Source: CAYWMD01 sp964458575 (GTDB lineage: Bacteria; Verrucomicrobiota; Verrucomicrobiia; Limisphaerales; JADLHS01). Taken from it: 64,000 nt of DNA. The position numbers and the translations under genes were made by a program. How positions within the stretch are numbered: the stretch's first letter is position 1; each line of letters opens with the position of its first letter. The notes below the pieces were generated by a model. It was not told the origin of the DNA. It did no database searches and saw only the letters and a program-made list of their open reading frames with translations. This document shows positions 52,613 to 62,079 of this stretch, one piece after another. The stretch is from the NCBI GenBank assembly GCA_964458575.1, contig CAYWMD010000013.1:48449-112448 (forward strand). The letters run 5' to 3'.

Positions 52613-54907
52613 ATGAATACAAAATCCTCCCACGCCTGGAAATTCTTCCGCGCCGGTGGTTTCGACCAGGTCAAGCTCGAAACCGGAGCGGACTTGATGA
52701 ACCTAGACCAGCTCGACCAAAAGCTCTGGGTCGCGCTGGCCTGTCCGACGACGGGCCTGGAATTTGATCCCAAGACCGCCGCGTTGATTGACACCGACAA
52801 GGACGGCCGCATCCGCGCTCCTGAACTCATTGCCGCGGTCAAGTGGGCGGGTTCGATGCTCAAGAACCCCGATGACCTGATCAAAGGCGGCGACGGCGTC
52901 CCGTTTGCTGCCATCAGCGAGGCCACACCCGAGGGCAAACAACTGCTGGCATCGGCGAAACAAATCTGCGCCAATCTCGGCAAGCAGGATGCCACGGCCA
53001 TCTCGCTGGCGGATGCGTCGGACGCCAACAAGATTTTTGTCAACACGACCCTCAACGGCGACGGCGTGGTAATGCCCGAATCCGCCACCGATGACGCCAC
53101 GAAAGCAGTCATTGCCGACATCGCCGCCTGTCTGGGCACCGTGCCGGATCGTTCGGGCAAAGCGGGCATTGATCAAGCCAAGGCGGACGCCTTCTTCGCC
53201 GAGTGCACCGCATTCGACGCGTGGATGAAAAAAGCCGAGGGTGATGCGAAAAACATTCTGCCCGCGGGCGACGCCACGGCGGCCGCCAGCGCCGCGGTCA
53301 AGGCCATCAAGGCGAAGGTGGACGATTATTTCGGCCGCTGCCGGCTGGCGGCCTACGATCCGCGCGCCATTGCGCTGCTTAACCGCAAGGAGGAGGAGTA
53401 TCTGGCCGTGGCGGCCAAAGACCTGAGCATCACCGCCGGGGAAATCGCGGGCTTCCCGCTCGCCCCGATTGCTGCGGGCAAACCGCTTCCGCTCGCGGGC
53501 GCCGTCAATCCCGCCCATGCCGCCGCGGTCGCGGCGTTGCAGGCGAACGCCGTGAAACCCTTGCTGGGTGACAAATCTGAATTGACCGAGGCTGACTGGC
53601 TGGCCTTGCAAGCCAAGCTCGGGGCATTCGAATGCTGGAACGCCGGCAAGGCCGGTGCCGCGGTGGAGAAACTGGGCAGCAAACGGGTGCGCGAGATTCT
53701 CGGTGGCAAGGCGAAGGAGAACGTCGCCGCGGTCATTGCGAAGGACAAGGCCCTCGAACCCGAGGCCACGGCGATTGCCAACGTCGAAAAGCTCGTGCGT
53801 TTGGTCCGCGACCTGCATCTGCTCTGCATCAACTTCGTCAACTTCAAGGACCTTTACGACGCGGGCGAGCCGGCGATCTTTCAGTGCGGCACCCTCTATT
53901 TGGACCAGCGTTCCTGCACGCTCTGCCTGCCGGTCGAGGATGCCGGCAAGCACGCTGCCATGGCGGGCCTGGCGGGGGCGTATCTCGTCTATTGCGATTG
54001 CTTCCGCAAGGGCACCGGCGAAAAGAAAAGCATCGTGGCCATCTTTTCTCAGGGTGACGACGACAACCTCATGGTGGGCCGCAACGGCATTTTCTATGAC
54101 CGCCAGGGCCGCGATTTCGACGCGACCATCACGAAAATCGTTTCCAATCCCATCAGCCTGCGTCAGGCGTTCTGGCTGCCGTACAAAAAACTCGTTCGCA
54201 TGATCGAGGAGCAGATTGCCAAGCGCGCGGCCGCGGCGGAGGCCGCCTCCACGGCGAAAGTCGAATCCACCGCCACGACTGTCGCCACCGCCGACAAAGC
54301 CAAACCCGCCGAGCCGGCGAAGAAAGTGGACGTGGGCGCCGTGGCCGCCATCGGTGTTGCCTTCAGCGCGTTGGGCACTGCGCTGGCGTATTTTCTGGGC
54401 CTGTTCAAAGGCATCGCCCCGTGGCAACTGCCGTTGATCATCATCGGCATCATGCTGTTGATCTCCGTGCCGTCGCTCATCCTGGCCTACATGAAGCTCC
54501 GCAAGCGCAACCTCGGCCCCATCCTCGATGCCAACGGTTGGGCGGTGAACGCCCGCGCCAAAATCAACGTGCCCTTCGGCACCAGCCTCACCGGCATCGC
54601 CAAGCTTCCGCCCGGATCAACGATTGACGTGAGTGATCGTTACGCCGAGAAGTCGGCTCTCTGGCCGAAAGTCCTCGTGGTGCTCTTCCTCGCGTGGTGG
54701 ATCTACGCTTTCCTGAACGACGATCAAGGTCGCTTGTATCGTTGGACGGACGGAAAATACGGCAAACCGCCGGTGGAAGTGCAAAAGCTGCTCGACGAGG
54801 AAAAAGCCTCGGCCAAGAAGCAGGCCGAAAAGGCGGCTACGGACGCCAAAGCTGCCGCCGAAAAGGCTGCTTCCGAGGCGAAACCCGCCGCGCCGGCAAC
54901 GCCGTAG
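52613..54907 (+). CDS. Large membrane protein with an EF-hand, unknown
   Basis: This 764-residue protein has a canonical EF-hand loop at residues 60-71 (DTDKDGRIRAPE, with D60, D62, D64 and E71) and a degenerate second loop near NTTLNGDGVVMPE. There is no signal peptide at the N-terminus. The middle region is largely helical with cysteines in TLYLDQRSCTLCLPVED. Three membrane helices lie near the C-terminus (about 585-710), followed by a lysine/alanine-rich tail. Calcium binding is likely; the function is unknown. A homologous family may exist but I could not name it. Confidence 0.7.
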   Translation: MNTKSSHAWKFFRAGGFDQVKLETGADLMNLDQLDQKLWVALACPTTGLEFDPKTAALIDTDKDGRIRAPELIAAVKWAGSMLKNPDDLIKGGDGVPFAAISEATPEGKQLLASAKQICANLGKQDATAISLADASDANKIFVNTTLNGDGVVMPESATDDATKAVIADIAACLGTVPDRSGKAGIDQAKADAFFAECTAFDAWMKKAEGDAKNILPAGDATAAASAAVKAIKAKVDDYFGRCRLAAYDPRAIALLNRKEEEYLAVAAKDLSITAGEIAGFPLAPIAAGKPLPLAGAVNPAHAAAVAALQANAVKPLLGDKSELTEADWLALQAKLGAFECWNAGKAGAAVEKLGSKRVREILGGKAKENVAAVIAKDKALEPEATAIANVEKLVRLVRDLHLLCINFVNFKDLYDAGEPAIFQCGTLYLDQRSCTLCLPVEDAGKHAAMAGLAGAYLVYCDCFRKGTGEKKSIVAIFSQGDDDNLMVGRNGIFYDRQGRDFDATITKIVSNPISLRQAFWLPYKKLVRMIEEQIAKRAAAAEAASTAKVESTATTVATADKAKPAEPAKKVDVGAVAAIGVAFSALGTALAYFLGLFKGIAPWQLPLIIIGIMLLISVPSLILAYMKLRKRNLGPILDANGWAVNARAKINVPFGTSLTGIAKLPPGSTIDVSDRYAEKSALWPKVLVVLFLAWWIYAFLNDDQGRLYRWTDGKYGKPPVEVQKLLDEEKASAKKQAEKAATDAKAAAEKAASEAKPAAPATP

Positions 54908-54931
54908 AACAACCCGTCTCGCTGTTGTCGC

Positions 54932-54975
54932 CGCCGGATGCCTGCGATCATCCGGCGCGCGGGCGTCTCGCCCGC
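54932..54975. terminator. Double hairpin between convergent genes
   Basis: CGCCGGATG (54932-54940) pairs with CATCCGGCG (54949-54957), and GCGGGC (54959-54964) pairs with GCCCGC (54970-54975). The two hairpins lie between the EF-hand protein and the sulfatase, whose stop codons face each other. They could end transcription from both sides, or be a dispersed palindromic element. Confidence 0.5.
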
Positions 54976-55065
54976 AGCACTCGCGCAGTGGGTGCAGTCC
55001 CCAGCTGAATTCCAGCATCGCCTGCACGCGGTGCTGCGGCCAGGATGGCCACGCGCCGGTGGTTT

Positions 55066-56403
55066 TTAGCGCAGGGGTAGTGTCGCGGCGATTGTCGCAT
55101 GAGCCGACTTCAAGGACTTGAACACCTCCGGCTTTTCTGCTGCGAGGTCTTTTGTTTCTGAAGGGTCGGTTTCAAGGTTGAACAGCATTTCCTCTTTGCC
55201 GATGCGCAGATACTTCCAAGGCCCGCGCCGCAGGGCGACGCCGTTGGGTTGCTGCCAGAACAAATCACGCTCCGGCATTGGCTTTCCCTCCAGCAGCAAC
55301 GGCGCAAGACTCCGGCCATCCAGGGCCATGCCCTCGCGCTTCGCGCTGGCGAGGTCACAAAATGTCGGGAAGAAATCCAGCGTCGTGGCCGGATCGCGAA
55401 GGACGGAGGCGGGCTTGATTTTTCCCGGCCAGACCATCAGGCACGGCTCCCGGATGCCGCCTTCCCACACCTCATTCTTTTTCCCTCGCAGTGGCTTGTT
55501 GTTGCCGCCGTAATTCGGATCGCCGCCATTGTCGCTCGTGAAAATGATCAGTGTGTTCTGGTCCAACTTCGCGCGCCGCAACGCCTCGAGGACCCGGCCG
55601 ACGCCGTCGTCCAATGATCCCACCATCGCGGCAAAATTGCGGCGCTTTTGGTCGGCAATGTTATTGAAGCGCTCAAGCTCGTCAGGCTTCGGCTGCAAAA
55701 CGCTCGTGGGTTTCTTCTCCCTGGCGTCCCACCCTTTGCCGTAATGCGGTGCGGTGTAGGGAAGATAGAGAAAGAACGGCTTGTCCGCGCTCTGCTCGCC
55801 GATCCACTGAACGGCTTCATCCGTGATCAGGTCGGTCGTGTAACCCGTTTCCTCTACGGGTATGTCGTTCCGATGCCAGTCGGGCTTGTCGCCGTATTTC
55901 TGCGTAAAGTAATCCACACAACCACCCGTGCTGCCGTAGGCGTAATCAAAGCCATGACGCCGCGGCGAAAACTCCGGCTGGCCGTGGCCCAAATGCCATT
56001 TGCCGATGATCGCCGTGCGATAGCCGTTGCGTTGCAACACCTCGGCGATGGTGGTTTCATCCGGGCGGATGCCGCGTGTCGCGTCACGCTCCTGCAAAAA
56101 CATCAGCGCGCCGAACAATTGGTCATGGGAGCGCGCCGGGTAGCGCCCGGTCAATAATCCGAATCGCGACGCCGTGCAAACCGGCGCCGCCACGTAGAAT
56201 GACTCGAACTTCACGCCGTCGCGCGCCAGCGAATCAATGTTCGGCGTGCGAATCTCGCTGCCGTAGCAACTGACATCGTTGCGCCCAAGGTCGTCCGCGA
56301 AGATCAGGAGGATGTTGGGGCGGAGCGGGGACGAAAACGCCGGTGCGGCGGCAGCGAGACTGGACGATAAAACGGCTGTCAGGATTCGAATCGTTCTCAT
56401 CAT
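55066..56403 (-). CDS. Sulfatase (exported)
   Basis: This 445-residue protein has a signal peptide (LSSSLAAAAPAFSS), the N-terminal metal-binding NILLIFADDLG, and the formylglycine motif at residues 76-80 (C-T-A-S-R), where Cys76 would be converted to the active-site formylglycine. Other metal ligands occur in FTSDNGGD. It hydrolyses sulfate esters, commonly on algal or host polysaccharides. It needs an anaerobic or formylglycine-generating enzyme, not seen here. It is the last gene before the kinase on the same strand. Confidence 0.92.
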   Translation of the reverse strand: MMRTIRILTAVLSSSLAAAAPAFSSPLRPNILLIFADDLGRNDVSCYGSEIRTPNIDSLARDGVKFESFYVAAPVCTASRFGLLTGRYPARSHDQLFGALMFLQERDATRGIRPDETTIAEVLQRNGYRTAIIGKWHLGHGQPEFSPRRHGFDYAYGSTGGCVDYFTQKYGDKPDWHRNDIPVEETGYTTDLITDEAVQWIGEQSADKPFFLYLPYTAPHYGKGWDAREKKPTSVLQPKPDELERFNNIADQKRRNFAAMVGSLDDGVGRVLEALRRAKLDQNTLIIFTSDNGGDPNYGGNNKPLRGKKNEVWEGGIREPCLMVWPGKIKPASVLRDPATTLDFFPTFCDLASAKREGMALDGRSLAPLLLEGKPMPERDLFWQQPNGVALRRGPWKYLRIGKEEMLFNLETDPSETKDLAAEKPEVFKSLKSAHATIAATLPLR

Positions 56404-56473
56404 TCCCCGAACATGCCTGTCGCCGACGGGCTAAGAAATCTTTTTCGCGCAAAGGACCGCCGCGTCCACAGAC

Positions 56474-59400
56474 TTATTTGCGGGTCGGCTGTTGCACGAG
56501 CTTGTAGCGAATTTTCACGCCGCGCGGATCGTCGGTGAGCGCAAGGATTTGCAGGATGCCGATGCGTCCCTGGCGCGTTTTAAAAATGAACACGGGCGTG
56601 GTGCCTTTAGCCGCCCGCATTTTCGAAAATGGCAGTGGGCTCGGATGCTTCGACATGCCGTGTGCTATTGCTCGCACGGCTTTGATGACGGATTCCGCGG
56701 TCGCTTCATCCCACTGGTGCGGCCCGGCGGCGAAACCGTCGAACAGGGTCAACCCTCGTTGACCGCCCGCGTAGCCATCTTCATCGGCAACCACATCGGC
56801 ATTGTGCTCCGTCGCCCACGCGTGCAAATCCTCCCACCGATCTCCGAGCTCGGTTTTCGGCGTCAGCATTTCGCCCGTATCCAGATTGAGGAAGCAGTCG
56901 CGCCCGGTTGAAATGTCATTCACGACCCGTTCGATTACCGGGCCGAAGAAGGGTTCGTCACCTTCGTGCAAATCTTTTCGAACAAGCCGCACGTGCGGGA
57001 AGACAATCTCGCGCCCCCAGATGCGGTCAATGGATCCCAACCGTTCAACCGCTTTCGGATTGGGTGTCAGGACCACTTCGGCTTCCCGAAGTTCCGCGTC
57101 CGGTGGCTGAATCCTGGCGTAAAGCTCGGACCGCGAGCCGCTGTTCGGAGTGAATCCACCTCTCGCCCCTCTCGTTGCGCTCCAGATATGACCACAGCGA
57201 TAGTCCTTTCCGGCGACGCGCAGGGTCACATCAAAGCTGATGGGCACGAGCAGCTTTTGTCCGGTTTTGTCCTTCACCGATATCTCCACCGGGACCACCG
57301 CTGTTGGGCGGTTTCCCTCCGGGCGGATGATGACTTGATTGACCGACAGCGCGCCGCTGACCACTGGATCGAGCGCCGGGTCGTCGGTCAGCGTGACGAT
57401 TTGTGTCGATTGAGGGTAAACCACCAGTTCGGATTCACAGATGCGCGTCCACCGTCGTTTGGCTGATGGCCAGTCTTCCGAGAGTGTATCCTGCGCAAAA
57501 CCCTCCAGAGCCGCCTTGGGAATCAACGCGCTTTCGATTTCGAACCGGACGGAGTGTTTGCCGGCAGCCAACGCAGGCAATTCCAGGTAACCGTAAAATT
57601 CATATTGCTCGCAGTTTGGATGGACATTGCGCCAATTGGCCTCCTTGCCGTCAATCGTGATGGACCGCATCTCGTTGAGCAGCTTCAGCCCGAACAATTC
57701 GTCAGTCCACGGATTGCGCCACTGGCAGGTGAGGGACATTCCCGATTGCGGTTCGTTTTCGCGGACGCGCAAAAGCGGTTCGCTCGTAGGTTTGCCGTAG
57801 AAGGCCTCCAGAAATGCCAACTTCTTCTCGTCTGTAACGAGTTGGCGCTTGCCCAGTTCATCGAGCAGTCCGCGCAGCCAATGCAACGGCTGGTCGTAGC
57901 CGTTGGGATAGGTCTGGCTCATCCAGCCTGTCAGATCCTCCAGCAACGCCATCGCTTCCCTGGTTTCGAGTTGACCGGCTTTGGCACGTTTCTCGAGTTC
58001 CTGCCAGGCCCACGGCGAATCTGGTTTGGCCAGCCCAGCAAGAATCACTTCGCCGTTGGGAAGCCCTCGTAACTTTTGAGGCGAGTCGGCAACGCTCGCT
58101 GGTTTTTTTTCTCGCGAGACGAACATCGCAGTTGGGATCAGCACTCCGATGACAACAATCGCCGCGATCACCAATGCTGCTGTGGCGCGGTGACGGGGAA
58201 TGGCGGCACCCGAGCCAGTCGCACCTCCGAGCGGTTGATTTGCCTTCCACCAGACCCACCAAGCGATTCGCCAGTCGAGGACGAGGCAGACGATCAATGC
58301 CATTATCAGAAAACCGCTGCGGAACACATCCGCCGTGAGGGCATGCAACACGACGAAAACCAAAGCATCCAATAACAGCAACGGGAATAAAAGTCCGTCG
58401 AACACAGCCAGCCCCAAACCGTACAAGCGTCCAGCCGAACCGCGGATTTGCGAGACAGCGGTCCAACCCAGAATTGTCGTGCCGAATATTGAGGTGAGGC
58501 CAAGCGGAACCAGCACGACGGCCCCAAAGAGGCCCACCCTGGTGGGCGTGCGCCCAGGGAGGCCTTCTTCCAGAGCGACCAGCGTAAAGAGCGCCGCAAG
58601 GATTCCGAAGATGCTCCAACACGCACCCACGATGGCCGTGCGCGAAAAGCGCGGTTCGGTTGCTGGTGAAGAACTGCTTGCCTTCTGTCGCCGTAAATTT
58701 CTCGAACTGAAATTGGGTTCGGGGAAGAATGGGGATGGAAACGGCCAGATGCCCGCCAGTGACAACGCGCAAATGACCAGGCCAACGACGGACATCACGG
58801 CCAGGAATCCCCTGAAAGCCGTGGCGCGGGACATTTCCCCGACGAGCGCGAGCAGGAACAGGAAGAAAACCGTTCCGCCAAACACGATCATTGCCTCTAT
58901 CGCGTTGGATCGGGTGGTCGCCGCTGTGCGCTCGCTCGGTTGCTCGGGTCGAGCGGACTCACATCCGCTGCCACCGGGCGCGGACGTCGCAATCGTCTCC
59001 ACCTGCGTTTTGACCTCACTCGCCTGCTGGTAACGAAGCTCGGGCTCCTTTTCCAATGTGCGCAACACGACCTCGTCCAGCCGCACGTCCACCTGGACCT
59101 TTTTCGACGGGGCCGCGAATTTGCCCAGCGGAAGTTCGCCCGTGAGCATTTCATAGAACACGACGCCCAGCGAATAGATGTCAGCCCGGTGATCCACCAT
59201 CGAGGGTTTCTCCACCTGCTCCGGCGCCATGTAATGTGGCGTACCCACGACGTCCTTTGCGCCAGTGAGCGAAACCTTGCCCGAATTTGTACCCAGGATT
59301 TTGGCAATCCCGAAGTCGGTGATCTTCACCCGACCTTTTTTATCAATCAGGATGTTCTCCGGCTTGATGTCGCGATGGACGATGCCTTCGTTGTGCGCGA

Positions 59401-59920
59401 ACTGGAGCGCTTCGCAGATTTGCGGAACGATCTGCAACGCCTGCTCGGGCGCCAGCCGTCCGGCCTGCTCCACCTGCCGCAGGTTCGCGCCATCCACGAA
59501 TTCCATGACCAGATACGGCTGTCCGCCCAATTGACCAAAATCATGCACCGCCACGATGTGCGGATGGCTCAACCGGGCCAGCGCCCGGGCCTCGCGATTG
59601 AAGCGTTCGGCAAAGCCGGCATCACCTGCTGCACCGGGCGGCAGGATTTTCAGCGCCACGAAGCGGTCCAGGGCTGGTTGCCGCGCCTTGTAAACCGCAC
59701 CCATGCCGCCCTTGCCAATGAGTTCAATGATCTCAAGCTGGGGAAAGCGTTGCCGGATTTCCTCTACGGGCGGCGGCACGAAGCCGCTGTCCTTACCGGC
59801 TTGCCCCGGCTCGGTGCCGGTATTGAAGCCGGACTTGATCAGACATTCCGGGCACAGCCCCAAGGGAGTGCCTGGCGGCAGGGTCTTTCGGCAACTCGGA
59901 CAAATTGGTTGTGTTTCCAT
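56474..59920 (-). CDS. Zinc-ribbon serine/threonine protein kinase with large membrane region
   Basis: This 1148-residue protein starts with a zinc ribbon (C7, C10, C23, C26: CPSC and CPEC), then a kinase domain about 65-330 with all key residues: glycine loop IGKGGMGAV, K91, HRD 182-184, DFG 202-204, APE 232-234. Several membrane helices follow (about 355-660), then a 480-residue C-terminal extracytoplasmic-looking region of unknown fold. The ATG at 59920 is chosen; an upstream ATG at 59941 is also in frame. The gene follows the sigma factor gene on the same strand. Confidence 0.88.
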   Translation of the reverse strand: METQPICPSCRKTLPPGTPLGLCPECLIKSGFNTGTEPGQAGKDSGFVPPPVEEIRQRFPQLEIIELIGKGGMGAVYKARQPALDRFVALKILPPGAAGDAGFAERFNREARALARLSHPHIVAVHDFGQLGGQPYLVMEFVDGANLRQVEQAGRLAPEQALQIVPQICEALQFAHNEGIVHRDIKPENILIDKKGRVKITDFGIAKILGTNSGKVSLTGAKDVVGTPHYMAPEQVEKPSMVDHRADIYSLGVVFYEMLTGELPLGKFAAPSKKVQVDVRLDEVVLRTLEKEPELRYQQASEVKTQVETIATSAPGGSGCESARPEQPSERTAATTRSNAIEAMIVFGGTVFFLFLLALVGEMSRATAFRGFLAVMSVVGLVICALSLAGIWPFPSPFFPEPNFSSRNLRRQKASSSSPATEPRFSRTAIVGACWSIFGILAALFTLVALEEGLPGRTPTRVGLFGAVVLVPLGLTSIFGTTILGWTAVSQIRGSAGRLYGLGLAVFDGLLFPLLLLDALVFVVLHALTADVFRSGFLIMALIVCLVLDWRIAWWVWWKANQPLGGATGSGAAIPRHRATAALVIAAIVVIGVLIPTAMFVSREKKPASVADSPQKLRGLPNGEVILAGLAKPDSPWAWQELEKRAKAGQLETREAMALLEDLTGWMSQTYPNGYDQPLHWLRGLLDELGKRQLVTDEKKLAFLEAFYGKPTSEPLLRVRENEPQSGMSLTCQWRNPWTDELFGLKLLNEMRSITIDGKEANWRNVHPNCEQYEFYGYLELPALAAGKHSVRFEIESALIPKAALEGFAQDTLSEDWPSAKRRWTRICESELVVYPQSTQIVTLTDDPALDPVVSGALSVNQVIIRPEGNRPTAVVPVEISVKDKTGQKLLVPISFDVTLRVAGKDYRCGHIWSATRGARGGFTPNSGSRSELYARIQPPDAELREAEVVLTPNPKAVERLGSIDRIWGREIVFPHVRLVRKDLHEGDEPFFGPVIERVVNDISTGRDCFLNLDTGEMLTPKTELGDRWEDLHAWATEHNADVVADEDGYAGGQRGLTLFDGFAAGPHQWDEATAESVIKAVRAIAHGMSKHPSPLPFSKMRAAKGTTPVFIFKTRQGRIGILQILALTDDPRGVKIRYKLVQQPTRK

Positions 59921-60036
59921 AATCTCAACGCTTCCACCCATTACTTAGGAAACAGCGGCGGAAGGTTGCGAAGAAACCCGATGAAAACCGGGAATATGCG
60001 AGGATGGTCGCGGCTATTACACAAGCCTCCCAGTTC

Positions 60037-60098
60037 ATGATTTTGCCGACCATGATTTTGCCCTGACTGGCTTCGGTGATCGAGGAAGGCAAAATCAT
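60037..60098. repeat. Direct and inverted ATGATTTTGCC repeats
   Basis: ATGATTTTGCC occurs at 60037-60047 and 60052-60062 (15-base period), and its exact reverse complement at 60088-60098. The last pair can form an eleven-base stem. It lies between the kinase and sigma factor genes. It may bind a regulator or be a dispersed repeat, and it could end transcription after the sigma gene. Confidence 0.6.
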
Positions 60099-60174
60099 AG
60101 AATACGCAAGTTGTGCAAGAAGCTCACTCGGTTAAGCTGCTTACCTGATTCTTTCGCGTGTTTCGTAGTTTTTC

Positions 60175-60945
60175 CTAGCTCCCCGCCAACACGGCAAACA
60201 ATTGGCGCAGTTCTTCATCCACCTCGTCCGGTCTGGCAACGGTTTGGGCGATTTCATCGCGCAGCAATTGCCGGTAGCGCTGCCGCAGCCGGTGCACCGC
60301 CGATTTCACCGCGGCTTCACTCGTGGCCAGTTGCCTGGCGAGTTCCGCGTAGGGTTGCGCCGTGCGTTCGCCCACGAGACACGGATTCAGCGCCGCGAAC
60401 ATGTCCGCTTTGCCTTCCCTTTCATACTCCGCCTGCAACCGTTTCAGCACTTCCTCGAGCAACGTCAACGCCCAGCGCCGCTCAAAACTCCGCTCCGGCG
60501 TGACGTTGTCCGCCGGCTCGATTCCGTAGCGTGTTTCTGCCGTGTCGAATTGCAGCGGCAGCGCCGGCGCCCCGCCCCCGCGCTTTTGCGCGCGCGCCTT
60601 GTCCCATTCGTCGGCGAGAAAATGATTCATCGCGGACAGCAGGAACGAGCGGAAGCGGCCCTTCTCCTGGTCGGCATCGGCCACCCAGTTGCGTTCCAGG
60701 AGGCGGGCGAAGAATTCCTGCGTGAGGTCCTGCGCGTCCTCCGGACAATGCCCACGCCGCCGAACGTAGGCGTAGAGCGGAAACCAATACGACTGGCAAA
60801 GCTTGGCGAGCGCGTCGCGGGCGCGCGTGGTGTCGTTGCGTCCCGCCGAGACCACAACGGACCAATGCGTCGTCACAAAGGCCGGTCGTGCCGCTGGTCC
60901 AACCCCGGTCGTCTCCGGCGCCGCGCCGCGTGATGAAGTGCTCAC
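60175..60945 (-). CDS. RNA polymerase sigma factor (ECF-like, kinase-associated)
   Basis: This 256-residue protein has sigma-70 region 2 (ALAKLCQSYWFPLYAYVRRR, with EDAQDLTQEFFARLLE) and region 4 (YAELARQLATSEAAVKSAVH then RLRQRYRQLLRDEI). It begins with FVTTHWSVV, typical of an ECF-like group found with Ser/Thr kinases in Planctomycetes and Verrucomicrobia. There is no anti-sigma factor. The GTG at 60945 is preferred over a GTG at 60978. It likely directs transcription in response to the neighbouring kinase, by inference. Confidence 0.85.
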   Translation of the reverse strand: MSTSSRGAAPETTGVGPAARPAFVTTHWSVVVSAGRNDTTRARDALAKLCQSYWFPLYAYVRRRGHCPEDAQDLTQEFFARLLERNWVADADQEKGRFRSFLLSAMNHFLADEWDKARAQKRGGGAPALPLQFDTAETRYGIEPADNVTPERSFERRWALTLLEEVLKRLQAEYEREGKADMFAALNPCLVGERTAQPYAELARQLATSEAAVKSAVHRLRQRYRQLLRDEIAQTVARPDEVDEELRQLFAVLAGS

Positions 60946-61046
60946 CAGCGCGAGCGTAACGCCGCGGAAGGGAAACACAAGTCGCAGAACGCCGGGCCGC
61001 CATCTCGCCCGCCCACCGCGAAACGGGCGCGCGGTTACTGATTGAA

Positions 61047-62048
61047 ATGCCCCGCCTTTCTTCGCATTCTCAGCGTGTGAGTCATCTGGCCAGAGCCCGG
61101 CAAGTGTTTGGTATCGAATTGGACGCCCTTAAGCGGGTGCGCGCGCAGCTCGACGCCGCGTTTGACCGCGCTGTGGACGTGATCGTGCAGGTGCTCGGCC
61201 GACGCGGCAAGGTCGTCGTCGTCGGCATCGGCAAATCGGGCAACATCGGCCAAAAAATCGCCGCCACCCTCACCAGCACGGGTACAAGCAGTGTTGTGCT
61301 CAACAGCGTGGACGCGTTGCACGGCGACCTGGGCATCGTCAACGACGGGGACGCGGTGCTGGCGTTGAGCTATTCCGGCGAGTCGGAGGAATTGCTCAAC
61401 CTGCTCCCGGCGCTAAAACGATTCTCGGCGAAGGTCATCGCCATCACCGGTGGCATGAAGTCTTCGCTGGCGCGGCACAGCGACGTGGTGCTCAACGTGC
61501 ACGTGCCCAAGGAAGCCTGCCCGTTCAATCTCGTGCCCACCGCCAGCACGACCGCGATGCTGGTCATGGGCGACGCCCTGGCCATGGCGGTCCTCCAGGC
61601 GCGCGGATTCAAGAAAAGCGATTTTGCCCGTTATCATCCCAGCGGGGCCATCGGTCGTGCCATGTTGCTGACCGTGGGCGACATCATGCGCACGGGCGAA
61701 CGCAACGCTGTGGCCAATGAATCCCTGACCGTCAAGGAAGCGTTGCTGGTGATGACCCGCGCCAAGTCCGGCAGCTTGAGCATTGTGAACGCCCGCGGCA
61801 AACTGGTCGGCGTTTTCACCGATGGCGACTTTCGCCGGCACATGTCCGCCGACGAAAATCTTCTCGCCCGCCGGCTTCAAAGCGTGATGACCCGCAACCC
61901 CATCTGCATTCGCGACACCGCGCTGGCGGTTGAGGCGTTGAAAGTTTTCAACGAGCGGAACATTGACGATTTGATCGTGGTAAACGCGAAGCACGAGCCG
62001 GTGGGTTTGGTGGATTCGCAGGATTTGCCGAAGCTGAAAATCATGTAG
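61047..62048 (+). CDS. kdsD: Arabinose-5-phosphate isomerase (KpsF/KdsD family)
   Basis: This 333-residue protein has an SIS domain with VVGIGKSGNIGQKIAATLTS, SYSGESEELLNL and YHPSGAIGRAML, followed by two CBS domains (GDIMRTGERNAV and SVMTRNPICI). This is the KdsD layout. It converts ribulose-5-phosphate to arabinose-5-phosphate, the first step towards the Kdo of lipopolysaccharide. It begins 102 bases after the divergent sigma factor start. Confidence 0.93.
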   Translation: MPRLSSHSQRVSHLARARQVFGIELDALKRVRAQLDAAFDRAVDVIVQVLGRRGKVVVVGIGKSGNIGQKIAATLTSTGTSSVVLNSVDALHGDLGIVNDGDAVLALSYSGESEELLNLLPALKRFSAKVIAITGGMKSSLARHSDVVLNVHVPKEACPFNLVPTASTTAMLVMGDALAMAVLQARGFKKSDFARYHPSGAIGRAMLLTVGDIMRTGERNAVANESLTVKEALLVMTRAKSGSLSIVNARGKLVGVFTDGDFRRHMSADENLLARRLQSVMTRNPICIRDTALAVEALKVFNERNIDDLIVVNAKHEPVGLVDSQDLPKLKIM

Positions 62049-62079
62049 CGGCCATGGCCCAACCGCCTTGTTGTCCCGG

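Noticed and set aside
52703..54427. 574-codon frame antisense to the EF-hand protein
   Set aside because: Long antisense frames are common at this GC content; the composition is glycine/arginine-rich and the sense frame has ordered features.
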